Part shown: in pieces, positions 1 through 8,700 of the stretch | How positions within the stretch are numbered: position 1 is the stretch's first letter | Layout: the number at the start of each line of letters is the position of its first letter | Assembly (NCBI GenBank): GCA_030591285.1 | Contig: JAUVBH010000036.1 | Coordinates: forward strand, 1-10,030 | Source: Thermoplasmatota archaeon | GTDB taxonomy: Archaea > Thermoplasmatota > Penumbrarchaeia > Penumbrarchaeales > Penumbrarchaeaceae | Length of the DNA: 10,030 nt | Direction of reading: 5' to 3' | Translations under genes and position numbers: made by a program | Notes under the pieces: model-generated | The model's input: only the letters and a program-made list of their open reading frames with translations | What the model was told of the DNA's origin: nothing | The model's database searches: none

Positions 1-1058
1 CCCAGTCTCAATGCGGTCCGGAGGGCTTTATCCGTACTGGAAACTTCGGAACGTCCCACGGTCAATCCAAGCACCTTGTACCCATTCTCGTTCAAAGGTG
101 TGACAGGCAGCTCAGGTGTGTCCTCGATCAAGATCATTCTCTGTGTCCTTTCCACCTCGAAAAGAAGTGAGCTCAAAAGCGAGGTCTTCCCAGCACCTCT
201 TGGACCCGCGATCAACATCGTTCTCCTGCCTGCTATTGACATTGATAAGAAAGCTGCTGCGAGGGGCGTTATCGATGATACGTCCATTAATCTTAGCAAT
301 GTCCATGGATCATGGGAGTGCTTCCTGATAGCGATGGAAATGCCCTTTTTCGATAGGGGGGGGCCGCCAGCTGTCACTCTCGAATTATAAAGCTCCAGGT
401 CACATTCGAGTACAGGAGATGATTCCGAGAAAGGTAACCCGGAATGATAACGCAATATCGAAACAAGTCGTTCCAATTCACTTTCCGTAAGGTGAATATT
501 GGTCTGATATGTCCCCTCAAGTTCACGGGGAATATGTCCCCCAAGGGAAACATAGACCGGTTTTGAGCTGGGAGGAGAATCTATGTAGATATCCTGTACC
601 CTCTCATCACGGAGCAGGTGCTCCAGAACACCATAGCCTCCTGTATATTGTGCGGTGATCCTTCCAAGGAGTGTTGGTGGATCGGCTTCGGCCGACATGG
701 ATCTGAAATGGGAGATCGAGATCTTCTCCAGATAATTTCTGAGTCCAATCTCATCGTCCATGATCGCCTGCGGAGGTGGGTTCTCTTTTAGACTATCCAT
801 TGCTGATATTACCATGGAGACATCGCTGACCGGCATTTCATACTCGAATGGAGCAATGGAGTAGATCCTTCCCTTACCAACTGAGACGATACTTGTTTTG
901 ACAAACCTGTTCTCTTTGCTGTCGAGGACCTTTCCCTTTGGAACATCCATTATCCATGAATGTGAAAAAGATGGTTTGGACCTGGCACTTTCTAAAGCTA
1001 CCTTTTTAAGGTTCTTCCACCACCTGGTAGAGCTTCCTCTGGCTCCTTTAGCGGTCAT
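1..1058 (-). CDS. Type II/IV secretion system ATPase, archaeal GspE/TadA/VirB11 family (3' end outside window)
   Basis: Hexameric ATPases of this family sit at the cytoplasmic face of the membrane and power assembly of type IV pili, archaella or related secretion machines. The frame is open from ATG at 1058 to the left edge (352 codons). An in-frame TGA four codons upstream, with no other start between, fixes this ATG as the earliest start. Visible parts: an N-terminal domain containing GGYGVLEHLLRDERVQDIYI (~140-159), typical of the region before the ATPase core; R227-VTAGGPPLSKKGISIAIRK, matching the family's conserved arginine-rich linker; Walker A GPRGAGKTS at 285-293; an Asp-box-like IEDTPELP at 311-318; and ALRTALRL at the edge, which in relatives leads into Walker B. 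Walker B and the His box lie outside the window. The gene is divergent from the kelch genes. Whether it serves a pilus, an archaellum or another secretion system cannot be told from this part. Confidence 0.
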   Translation of the reverse strand, partial: MTAKGARGSSTRWWKNLKKVALESARSKPSFSHSWIMDVPKGKVLDSKENRFVKTSIVSVGKGRIYSIAPFEYEMPVSDVSMVISAMDSLKENPPPQAIMDDEIGLRNYLEKISISHFRSMSAEADPPTLLGRITAQYTGGYGVLEHLLRDERVQDIYIDSPPSSKPVYVSLGGHIPRELEGTYQTNIHLTESELERLVSILRYHSGLPFSESSPVLECDLELYNSRVTAGGPPLSKKGISIAIRKHSHDPWTLLRLMDVSSITPLAAAFLSMSIAGRRTMLIAGPRGAGKTSLLSSLLFEVERTQRMILIEDTPELPVTPLNENGYKVLGLTVGRSEVSSTDKALRTALRL

Positions 1059-1068
1059 ATTATCAACG

Positions 1069-1093
1069 CCTCAAGGTCCTTTCGGACCTCCTC
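1069..1093 (-). promoter_or_regulatory. GAAA-loop hairpin and ribosome binding site in the ATPase leader
   Basis: Read on the minus strand, AGGTCC-GAAA-GGACCT (1089 to 1074) forms a perfect 6-bp stem closed by a GNRA-type tetraloop; a G-U pair could extend it to 7 bp. A GAGG ribosome-binding motif (1072-1069) follows the stem directly and lies 10 nt before ATG 1058. A stronger GGAGGT (1091-1086) is partly buried in the 5' arm, but is 27 nt from the ATG, too far for normal initiation. The element could be a translational control hairpin, or a DNA palindrome bound by a repressor. Its presence is read directly; a function is inferred. Confidence 0.
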
Positions 1094-1116
1094 AGGTCGT
1101 ATAATCAGCTCATCTG

Positions 1117-1124
1117 GTATAAAG
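1117..1124 (-). promoter_or_regulatory. TATA-like box for the secretion ATPase gene
   Basis: On the minus strand this reads CTTTATAC, an archaeal TATA-like octamer. Taking about 23 nt to the transcription start puts the 5' end near 1094, giving a leader of roughly 36 nt that would include the whole hairpin. An alternative A/T-rich box at 1134-1141 would start the transcript about 16 nt earlier. The choice between them is uncertain. Confidence 0.
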
Positions 1125-1171
1125 ATGTCGAGAATTTAATTGTACATAAAAAATGAGATAAGAACTCAACA

Positions 1172-1200
1172 GTTTAAAATATGGAACATATGTTTAAAGG
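1172..1200 (+). promoter_or_regulatory. Two TATA-like boxes upstream of the first kelch gene
   Basis: The heptamer GTTTAAA occurs at 1172-1178 and again at 1192-1198, exactly 20 bp apart. Each resembles an archaeal TATA box. The downstream copy predicts a transcription start near 1223 and a leader of about 29 nt; the upstream copy predicts a start near 1204. Either fits the gene having a leader with a ribosome-binding site, unlike its leaderless neighbours. Which box is used cannot be decided from sequence. Confidence 0.
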
Positions 1201-1239
1201 ATTTGGGTGTGTGCACTAGTGGTGCTACACTTAAGAAAC

Positions 1240-1243
1240 GAGG
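1240..1243 (+). promoter_or_regulatory. Shine-Dalgarno GAGG deciding the start of the first kelch gene
   Basis: GAGG lies 8 nt before ATG 1252 and only 2 nt before ATG 1246, so it favours 1252. The resulting N-terminus has about 15 residues before the hydrophobic core, matching the paralogue downstream, which has a clearly placed start. The more distal GTG at 1207 has no such support. Confidence 0.
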
Positions 1244-1251
1244 CGATGGAA

Positions 1252-4200
1252 ATGTCCGATATCAGCATACCCAATCGAAGTTTTATCAAGAGAGGTACAA
1301 CCCTACTTCTTGCATTACTTCTCCTATCAACATTAGCTCTTCCATTACTACCCCTGTCAGGGGGTTCCGATACCTCCGACGATCCAACCCGGGCCGTTGG
1401 CAATACTCCCATGGGTGATTGGAGTCAACTCCCTACTGGAGGGTGGCCATCATCCATATCAACAAGCACATGCGAGATCATGTACAGAGAAGCGCAGCGA
1501 GAACTTGTTGTCTTTGATGACAATTCAGGCGGGTATACAGTATGGTCCTATTTCGAGGATAACAGTACCTGGGTGAGATGGACTACAACTGGGACAGGAC
1601 CATCCAACGGATTTGATTACAGGGCTTTCAACTCAAATTCTGACATGGATGTTGCATTTTTCTTTGGAGGTCAATCCGGATGGAGTGTCCACGACAAGAT
1701 GAACATCTTCTTCTATTCCAATAAAACATGGATAGAGTTCAACCCCCCAGCTTCAATGGGAGGAAGATATGGATCCGACATCACCTATGACCAGGCAACA
1801 GATTCCTTTTGGATATTCGGTGGAAGGGATGGGAGCTGGACCAGATACAGTGACATACATCAATTCAACTTCACTTCTGGATGGAACTATCCAACACCCC
1901 CTGCAACCGATCCTCAAGGGCGTGATCAAGGCATGACCACCATCACTCCAGATGGAACACATATCTACATGACACTTGGAAGATATCAATCAGGAGGGGG
2001 AGGAAGTAGATATTGCACCGATGTCTGGGATTACAACATCTCTGCAAATACCTGGAACGAACTAAATGATGATATCGGTGTCCCAACAGAAACTGGAGGA
2101 ATACTCCAGTACAGGGCTGATACAAATGACCTCTTGCTCACAATGGGTTCTGATGGGAATACCAGGCTTGACAACACCTACATCATCAATATCACAACCG
2201 GGAATGTCAATAGAGTTTATCTCACAGGTGGGATACCGGCGAGGCGTATCAGTGGGTGGGACCTCCTTTCCGATGGAAAAACACTAGTGATATTCGGAAA
2301 CAGTGATGATTCACGGGATATTTGGTCCATTGATACAACCACATTGGTTTCCGATCTGATGCCAGGGAATCCCGCTTGGGGCGGTGGAACCGGGTTCACG
2401 GGATATGATCCTGAAGATGGCGGCAAACTGATGACACTAAAGTATGTGGGTGGAAACTACTGGCAGCTTGTATATTATTCTCTTGAATCACTCACATGGG
2501 AACACATGGATGTGTCAACCAATAACACCCCCACCTATCATGACGGAATGGCGAATGCATATGATGCGGTTGATAATGCATTTTATCTTTATGGCGGTGT
2601 TTACTGGTATGAGGTCAGCAACGACTGGTATGCATACCACTATGACGAGTTCTGGAAATTGGATTGCGACACTGGTGAATGGACCCAGATAAATGAAGAT
2701 GGTCCGCCAGGTGAAAGAGGAAGAGCCGTCATGGTGGTCGACGAAGTAGAGAGAAATATCTACCTCCATGGAGGCCAGATCGCAGGTGGAGCTTCGGATT
2801 CTCTATTCAAATACAATATGACAGGAAACGTTTGGACCTCGATCCAACCAACGATCAAACCCCAGGGACGAAGAGAACATTCAGTTGAATTCGACCCGGT
2901 GAATAATGGTTTCTATATGTTCGGAGGAAAATTGAATGGATCCTCAACAGCAGATCTTGGCGACTTCTGGTTCTTCCATACTGATACTGAGGTTTGGGAA
3001 AAACTACCCACAGGGGAAGATGAACCAACCATACAGAACTGGGCTGGATTGTCGCTGAATACCGATACCAATGAACTGATGCTCTTTGGTGATGGAAATG
3101 ATGAGATGTTCTTCTGGAGGCTTGAATGGCTCGGCTGGAAGATAGTCGACACACCCAATACACCAGGTGATTGGAGTGGTCATGGTCAAGCTTACTCTCC
3201 ACAAACAAAGGCACATTATGCTTGGGCGCGTGATGGAACAGAGGTTTGGGAATTCAATCCGATACTGAGAACCCCTGCCATACAGATCCGCCTATATGAC
3301 CCCGATGGGAATACTTCGGGATCCAGTGCTGTAGAGGTCTTCCCAACAATTGGAAGATACGAACTTAGAGTGAATGGTATAACTGACATGCCGCAATCTG
3401 ATCTCGTTGGTATATTTGTCTCTTTGAAGAATGGAAATGAATACTTCAACGTAACATGGGACGATACCGATTACACGATGGATATCGATGGCCATTGGGA
3501 TTGGTTGGTGATAGAGCCATCTTGGACCCAATTAACCTTCAAGGATGAAAAGACCTGGGAGTTCATTTTACCAATGGACTTCACTTTTAATATGACCCAC
3601 GGCGACAAGATCGGCGCAACTGCAATGCCAATAACTCTTGCAGGTTACGCGGAACCAGCTGTAAGAACCAACCTTATGAGATTAAATTCCGACCTCGAAG
3701 TGGTAGGATATGACCTATGGACAACACATCAGGACAACCCACAAGTGGGTGGTTGGTTATTCGGTGGAACTAACCTCAACATCAGAGATCTTGATGTATC
3801 ATTCAGGGGCTGGCCGGACATATATCCAGCAACCGGTGAATTCAACATCACTTTTAAAGATGAATTCGGTAATTCTGACGATTGGGTATATGAAAATGGC
3901 GAAAAGGGAGAACTATCGATCCCTATCGTTGGTGGCGATGGACAATGGATCAACATCTATCTTAACCTCACCAATGCTCAACAGGGAGTTATGCAGACAC
4001 TAAAATTCACCTTCAGAGTGGATGCTAATCCTCCGGGTGTAGTCCAATTTGCCACCCTCAGAGCTGATAGCTTTGAAGATGAACAGTTCAATTCGGATAA
4101 TGATCCAAATATGTTCTTCACCTGGGGCGATATCGTAGAAACCGGATCAGGACTGAAGGGAGTTTGTTATTCTCTTGATGCCAACCTTTGGCCATCTGAT

Positions 4201-5703
4201 GCAAATTTAACTACCGAGTTCGAACAGATCTATGTTGGGACTGAAGGGGCCCATACCATGTATGTGTGGGCTGTTGACAAGACCAATAGATTTGGCCCAT
4301 ATGTGGAACTTTCCATCACTATAGACACACATCAGGTATATTTCACAGATCCGAATCCGGTTGAGAAGGTAAACATCACCTATGGATCGTTCGTTGTATC
4401 GATCACCATCAATGATGAAATTTCAGGCGTGGATCTGAATACGATCTTCTACAGGGCCAGTATGCCAAACAAGCAACTATCCGACTGGACAAAGTATGAT
4501 GTAGAGGGAGAGAATGCATCCAGCATTCGTGTAACATTGGATCTTGACCTTGTTCCTGACATGAAGAACCTGGTTCAGTTCAAGGCAAGGGACATGGCTT
4601 TCAATGATGAACGGTCCTCGGATATCTTCGAGATCTTCTATGGCCCTACCCTTGGAACTCCAGCATCGGAATTAACAGGACCATCCAACGGATTTGATGT
4701 TGAAAAAACTGTAAAACTGCAGTGGGATGGGGCATACATAAATCCCAACAATTTGACCTATGAGCTCCATATCATACTTCCAGGAGGGAACGAGGAGACA
4801 TTCGACGTTAGTGGGATGGAGTTCAGCTATGACCCCAAAATACCAGGAAATTACGAATGGTTCATTGTCTCAAAAGCTGATGGTAGATCAAGCATATCTG
4901 CGTCGGGCACCTTCTCATTCCAACCTGAATTTGTCGGTGTGGATCTACCGGTTGTCACGGAGGCCACGATCGGTTACGATGTCCCATTGGCTATTTCCAT
5001 TGAAAATACACTTGAGGTTGATGTAGATATAACTATAACATTGGAGGTCCCAAGGGGCTTTTTCATCGAAAGAGGAGATCTCTATGAACTTACTGCAGGT
5101 GAGATAAGGGATGGATTCCTCGTTCTGAATTCCTCGGGAGTCGAGAAAGGCTTGAGGCAGGTTGTCATCAATGCTTCAGATTCCTATGGAAGGTTCAAAC
5201 TGATAACAATTCAGTTGAATGTGAAAGAGGAGAAGATCGATGGACCTGTTGTAGAAGATGAAGGAAATGATATTCCAATTGGTTTGATCATCGGTGTGAT
5301 CGTGGGCATTATCATTCTTCTCGTGATCATCATCCTTGTTGTGATGAAGAGGAGGAAACCAGAGGAAGTTGAAGAGGAAGAGGAAGAAGATGACCTCGGT
5401 AAACCGATCGATCTCAGTTACGACCCCACCGGGAAGGTTGCTGATGGAGGTTCCTCTGTGGAATCAGCAGTTCCCCTTGCACCTGGAATGATTAATGGAA
5501 ATGAGGCAGAGATGAGAAGCAGGGGATCCAATATCATCGAGCTCAAATTACCATCACAGAGGGAGGAGGAGGAAGAGATCGATGAGGAACTCATGAAACC
5601 TTATCCTCCATCGCCCGAGGAAGATGAACTCGAGGAAGATGAGATGGAAGAACTCTCCGAAGAGGAAATGGCCGATGAACTATACGGACATTCAGAAGAG
5701 TAG
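1252..5703 (+). CDS. Giant kelch-repeat surface protein with C-terminal membrane anchor and acidic cytoplasmic tail
   Basis: Predicted 1483-residue secreted type I membrane protein; exact function not recognised. Signal peptide 1-~38 (basic RSFIKRG, then a Leu-rich core). A MGDW motif at 54-57 opens a region of about twelve kelch-like blades to ~670; clear examples are YGSDITYDQATDSFWIFGG (173-191), YDAVDNAFYLYGG, VERNIYLHGG and DPVNNGFYMFGG, each followed by an aromatic strand ending near a Trp. Next come Ig/fibronectin-like beta-sandwich domains (~675-1225, with DANPPG at 924-929) and a membrane-proximal beta domain (~1230-1325). A transmembrane helix spans ~1342-1365, followed by the stop-transfer KRRK and a 118-residue Glu/Asp-rich tail. 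About 19 N-x-S/T sequons all lie on the outer side. Probably a receptor or adhesin binding glycans or proteins (inference from kelch and Ig families). It is the tandem paralogue of the next gene, 60 bp downstream. No catalytic residues recognised. GTG 1207 and ATG 1246 are alternative starts. Confidence 0.
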   Translation: MSDISIPNRSFIKRGTTLLLALLLLSTLALPLLPLSGGSDTSDDPTRAVGNTPMGDWSQLPTGGWPSSISTSTCEIMYREAQRELVVFDDNSGGYTVWSYFEDNSTWVRWTTTGTGPSNGFDYRAFNSNSDMDVAFFFGGQSGWSVHDKMNIFFYSNKTWIEFNPPASMGGRYGSDITYDQATDSFWIFGGRDGSWTRYSDIHQFNFTSGWNYPTPPATDPQGRDQGMTTITPDGTHIYMTLGRYQSGGGGSRYCTDVWDYNISANTWNELNDDIGVPTETGGILQYRADTNDLLLTMGSDGNTRLDNTYIINITTGNVNRVYLTGGIPARRISGWDLLSDGKTLVIFGNSDDSRDIWSIDTTTLVSDLMPGNPAWGGGTGFTGYDPEDGGKLMTLKYVGGNYWQLVYYSLESLTWEHMDVSTNNTPTYHDGMANAYDAVDNAFYLYGGVYWYEVSNDWYAYHYDEFWKLDCDTGEWTQINEDGPPGERGRAVMVVDEVERNIYLHGGQIAGGASDSLFKYNMTGNVWTSIQPTIKPQGRREHSVEFDPVNNGFYMFGGKLNGSSTADLGDFWFFHTDTEVWEKLPTGEDEPTIQNWAGLSLNTDTNELMLFGDGNDEMFFWRLEWLGWKIVDTPNTPGDWSGHGQAYSPQTKAHYAWARDGTEVWEFNPILRTPAIQIRLYDPDGNTSGSSAVEVFPTIGRYELRVNGITDMPQSDLVGIFVSLKNGNEYFNVTWDDTDYTMDIDGHWDWLVIEPSWTQLTFKDEKTWEFILPMDFTFNMTHGDKIGATAMPITLAGYAEPAVRTNLMRLNSDLEVVGYDLWTTHQDNPQVGGWLFGGTNLNIRDLDVSFRGWPDIYPATGEFNITFKDEFGNSDDWVYENGEKGELSIPIVGGDGQWINIYLNLTNAQQGVMQTLKFTFRVDANPPGVVQFATLRADSFEDEQFNSDNDPNMFFTWGDIVETGSGLKGVCYSLDANLWPSDANLTTEFEQIYVGTEGAHTMYVWAVDKTNRFGPYVELSITIDTHQVYFTDPNPVEKVNITYGSFVVSITINDEISGVDLNTIFYRASMPNKQLSDWTKYDVEGENASSIRVTLDLDLVPDMKNLVQFKARDMAFNDERSSDIFEIFYGPTLGTPASELTGPSNGFDVEKTVKLQWDGAYINPNNLTYELHIILPGGNEETFDVSGMEFSYDPKIPGNYEWFIVSKADGRSSISASGTFSFQPEFVGVDLPVVTEATIGYDVPLAISIENTLEVDVDITITLEVPRGFFIERGDLYELTAGEIRDGFLVLNSSGVEKGLRQVVINASDSYGRFKLITIQLNVKEEKIDGPVVEDEGNDIPIGLIIGVIVGIIILLVIIILVVMKRRKPEEVEEEEEEDDLGKPIDLSYDPTGKVADGGSSVESAVPLAPGMINGNEAEMRSRGSNIIELKLPSQREEEEEIDEELMKPYPPSPEEDELEEDEMEELSEEEMADELYGHSEE
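1594..1617 (+). repeat. 24-bp exact direct repeat, copy 1 (partner at 4675-4698)
   Basis: The 24 bases here recur exactly at 4675-4698, in the same reading frame of the same gene, and encode TGPSNGFD in both places (residues ~115-122 and ~1142-1149). The bases on each side differ. The two copies lie in different domains, a kelch blade and a fibronectin-like domain, so ordinary domain duplication does not explain it. Confidence 0.
4675..4698 (+). repeat. 24-bp exact direct repeat, copy 2 (partner at 1594-1617)
   Basis: Second copy of the 24-base word, about 3.1 kb from the first. It encodes the TGPSNGFD loop just before the strand VKLQW of a fibronectin-like domain. The equivalent place in the paralogue (around 9175-9200) reads differently, so this copy is not an ancestral feature shared by both genes. 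Confidence 0.
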
Positions 5704-5732
5704 TGATATCTAAATACATACGCACCAGAAGG

Positions 5733-5740
5733 TTTTAAAA
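5733..5740 (+). promoter_or_regulatory. TATA box for a leaderless transcript of the second kelch gene
   Basis: TTTTAAAA is preceded by purine-rich AGAAGG, which would fit a TFB-recognition element. It ends exactly 24 nt before ATG 5764, so transcription should begin at or one base before the start codon. No Shine-Dalgarno motif is present in the pyrimidine-rich 5745-5763, consistent with a leaderless mRNA. The second kelch gene can therefore be expressed independently of the first, although read-through from the first gene is not excluded. Confidence 0.
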
Positions 5741-5763
5741 AGGGATTCCTACCTTCTTTTCCT

Positions 5764-8700
5764 ATGGGGGGAAGAAGGAGGATCTCCATTGATGGAACAT
5801 TGGGTAGAGTGAATGTTCTTGTTATTCTGATCTTGATCATTTCATCTTTTCCCATTCTTGGAAGTAATGAAGTAACTGGATCAGAGAACACCTGGATAGA
5901 GGAAGAACCTCAGATGGGAGATTGGAATACCTATTTTCAGCATCCGAATGAGGTCGCTCCATTATCCTCCAGAAGCAGGATGATGTTCAGGGAACAGAGC
6001 AACGAGATGGTATTCTTCATGTTCAAGTTCTATGAAGGAGTACAGGTTTGGTCCTATTTCATCGACAATACCACCTGGATCCATTGGGAAACGAATGGTG
6101 CCGGTATCGATCATAATATAGAAATGACATCATTTGTCTCAAACAAAGAATCTTCAAAAGCTTACTTCTTTGGAGGATATTCCGGTTTTGGAGGTGCACA
6201 GTATTTCTCAGATCTGAACATCTTCCATTACGATAATAAGACATGGACAGTTGCTGATCCAACCGATGGTCCAGGTCCGAGATATGGTTCATCGATCACC
6301 TTCGTGGATGCCACGGACTCTCTTCTTATCTTCGGAGGATATCAAAAGAGCGGGTCATCATCAGGATATTCAAATGAAATTTGGAAATTCAATGAGATAG
6401 ATGGATGGGGGCAATTTACAGTAAATGGACCTGCACCTGAAGTAAGAGCTTTCTCAACAATGTGTACAGATCCAACCGATGAAAGGTCATATATTGCATT
6501 GGGTGAAGGCTATAGTGGTCATCTAAAGGATCTATGGCAGTTCAATATAACCGATAGTGAATGGTATAATATCCAGAACGACATGAACATCCAGACAGAT
6601 CGAGTCCACATAATGCAATACCGTGAAGATATGGATGATCTGATCCTGGTAATGGGTATGATGGAGGATCATTATTCACCCATTCCGGTAAATCTTTCAT
6701 ATGCAATATCTATTGATGGACAAGGTGTGGTAAATCTATCATTACCACGGAAGATGGGGCCAATGGTCCCATTCTGTTACGATCTCAATGAAGCTGGAGA
6801 TAAGATAGTAATAGCAGGTGGTTCGAGTGGATTCGAGATGTGGTCCCTTGATCTGTCTTCTCTAACGGTCGAGGAGATACCAGGATCGATAATGTGGTCA
6901 ACTGAGGAATCCTTTACGGGATTCGACCCAGATAATGGCGGCAGACTGTATGTTCTTGAACAATTCGCAATAGGTTATGGTATGTATATTCCAAGGTATG
7001 AAAGATGGACCTTTGGTTATTTCTCGATTCCAGAAAAGATATGGTACACTAAATACATCGATCCGGAAACAGGACCGGACAACGCTTCAGGAATGGCAGG
7101 TTGCTACGATCCGGTGGATAATAAATTCTATCTGTTCGGAGGGGGGGTGGAATTAGACACATCCTGGGACCCTGACCTGGAATCCTTCGATGGATTCTGG
7201 AGCTTCGATGTGGATACTGAAGAATGGGTCCATATCGCTGAAAGTACACTACCTGGACCAAGAGGTTGGTCCGAAATGGTGATCGACTATAGAAATGGAG
7301 ACATCTATATCATCGGGCAAAGAGAAAAAGGGCAATCGCGTGTGAATGGGACCCTGTTCAAATATGATATATCTGAATTGACATGGGAAGCGATCAATGG
7401 AGCACCGGATGACTTCTTGACATATGAAGCCAGATTGGTTCAAGATCCGAAGGAGAATGGATTATACCTTTACAATGGAAGAAATAATGAGCTTTGGTTC
7501 TTCCATTATCACAACAAGACCTGGGAGAAGTATATCGATGTGAACACTCAGGGGTGGTATATCGATAATCCAGGCCTGGCGGTAGACCCTAAAACCGAAG
7601 AAGTAACATTCTATGGTAAAGACCTTGGGAAGGTCCTGACCTGGAGGCCGGGATGGGAAAGCTGGAAGGTCGCATGGGATGGTATCTCTTTCCCATTACC
7701 CAATTTGGGATTTCATTTCAATGAGGATACGGAAACCATCTGGGCATGGTCTCTGGGGTCAATAGCAGTTCGTGAGTTCAAACCTATCTCACGAACATCC
7801 GTTGATAGTATCAAGATCCTTGACCCAGAAGGCAAAGAGACAGACGAGGTCTTTGCATTCAACGGGAACTATACCATGAAAGTCTCCGGGACCATGGATG
7901 ACCCTGCTGTCAATCATTCAGGTGCAAGATTGAACATTTCCTGGGGTGATGAGAAAGGATCCATCCTGATCGATGAGTGGGGAGGGAGACCAAAGATCTA
8001 TGGTATCCTACCGATACAAATACCCTTCATGATGGTTGATCTTAACATTGATGGGAATGATTGGTGGTTCGAGATACCATTTGCATTGAAGATCGGAGCC
8101 CCTGACAATCAGAGTTTCAATTTGACAGCAACCCCTATTATTGAAATTGGAGCTGGGGATGACCTCACAATAATTGATCTGTTCACAACACATACTGGAC
8201 TTGATTTGGGTGAATTTGATATTGAAACCGAATGGCTGGGGGAAGTTCAAGAAGGGGATTGGATACCCAAGGGGGACAATATTTACCTGAAGAATATCTC
8301 TCTGGAATACAAAGGATTTCCAGGTCTTCATCCCAGGAACAATACCATCAGGATCTATTTCAACTACGGGACAAGACATGAGGGCAGATGGGATTATATT
8401 CAGGGCGAGACAGGAGAGATCATGATCCAGATAGAGGGTTATGATGATCAAAGGTTGGAGTTCAATATCACAGTCACAGATACCTCGAACAACGAGATCA
8501 TGAGGACATCAAGATATTTCTTCCTGGATGCTACACCTCCTCCAGGGATCAATAACCTGAGGGTACATGCAGATAGCTACAATGATAACAACTACTATGA
8601 TGATGACCACGAAGTATTCGTTACATGGACCCTGGTAGACGATCCTGGATCGGGTTTGATGGAATACAGATACTGTCTGGATAAGTTCGATTCCCAGCCA

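Noticed and set aside
356..363. Run of eight G on the plus strand inside the ATPase gene, a possible phase-variable tract
   Set aside because: The frame stays intact through it and encodes conserved-looking GGPPL. Similar G runs occur elsewhere as ordinary glycine codons (7141-7147), so there is no positive sign of switching.
1214..1221. Palindrome CACTAGTG near the predicted transcription start of the first kelch gene, a possible operator
   Set aside because: At eight bases it is short enough to occur by chance, and no second copy or extended dyad is seen nearby.
1207..1251. GTG at 1207 as the start of the first kelch gene (15 extra residues)
   Set aside because: It has no ribosome-binding site, and it would put about 30 residues ahead of the signal-peptide core. 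GAGG at 1240-1243 and agreement with the paralogue favour ATG 1252.
5704..5763. Possible terminator between the two kelch genes
   Set aside because: No stem-loop is seen, and the only pyrimidine-rich stretch (5751-5762) lies just upstream of the next start codon, where it is better read as the initiator region of the second gene's promoter.
5601..5891. Minus-strand frame with a long serine run, resembling a low-complexity protein
   Set aside because: The serine run is simply the complement of the Glu/Asp-rich tail codons of the first kelch gene.
8008..8451. 147-codon open frame on the minus strand
   Set aside because: It lies wholly inside the second kelch gene, has no promoter or ribosome-binding site, and its translation shows no recognisable domain. 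It is an antisense shadow.
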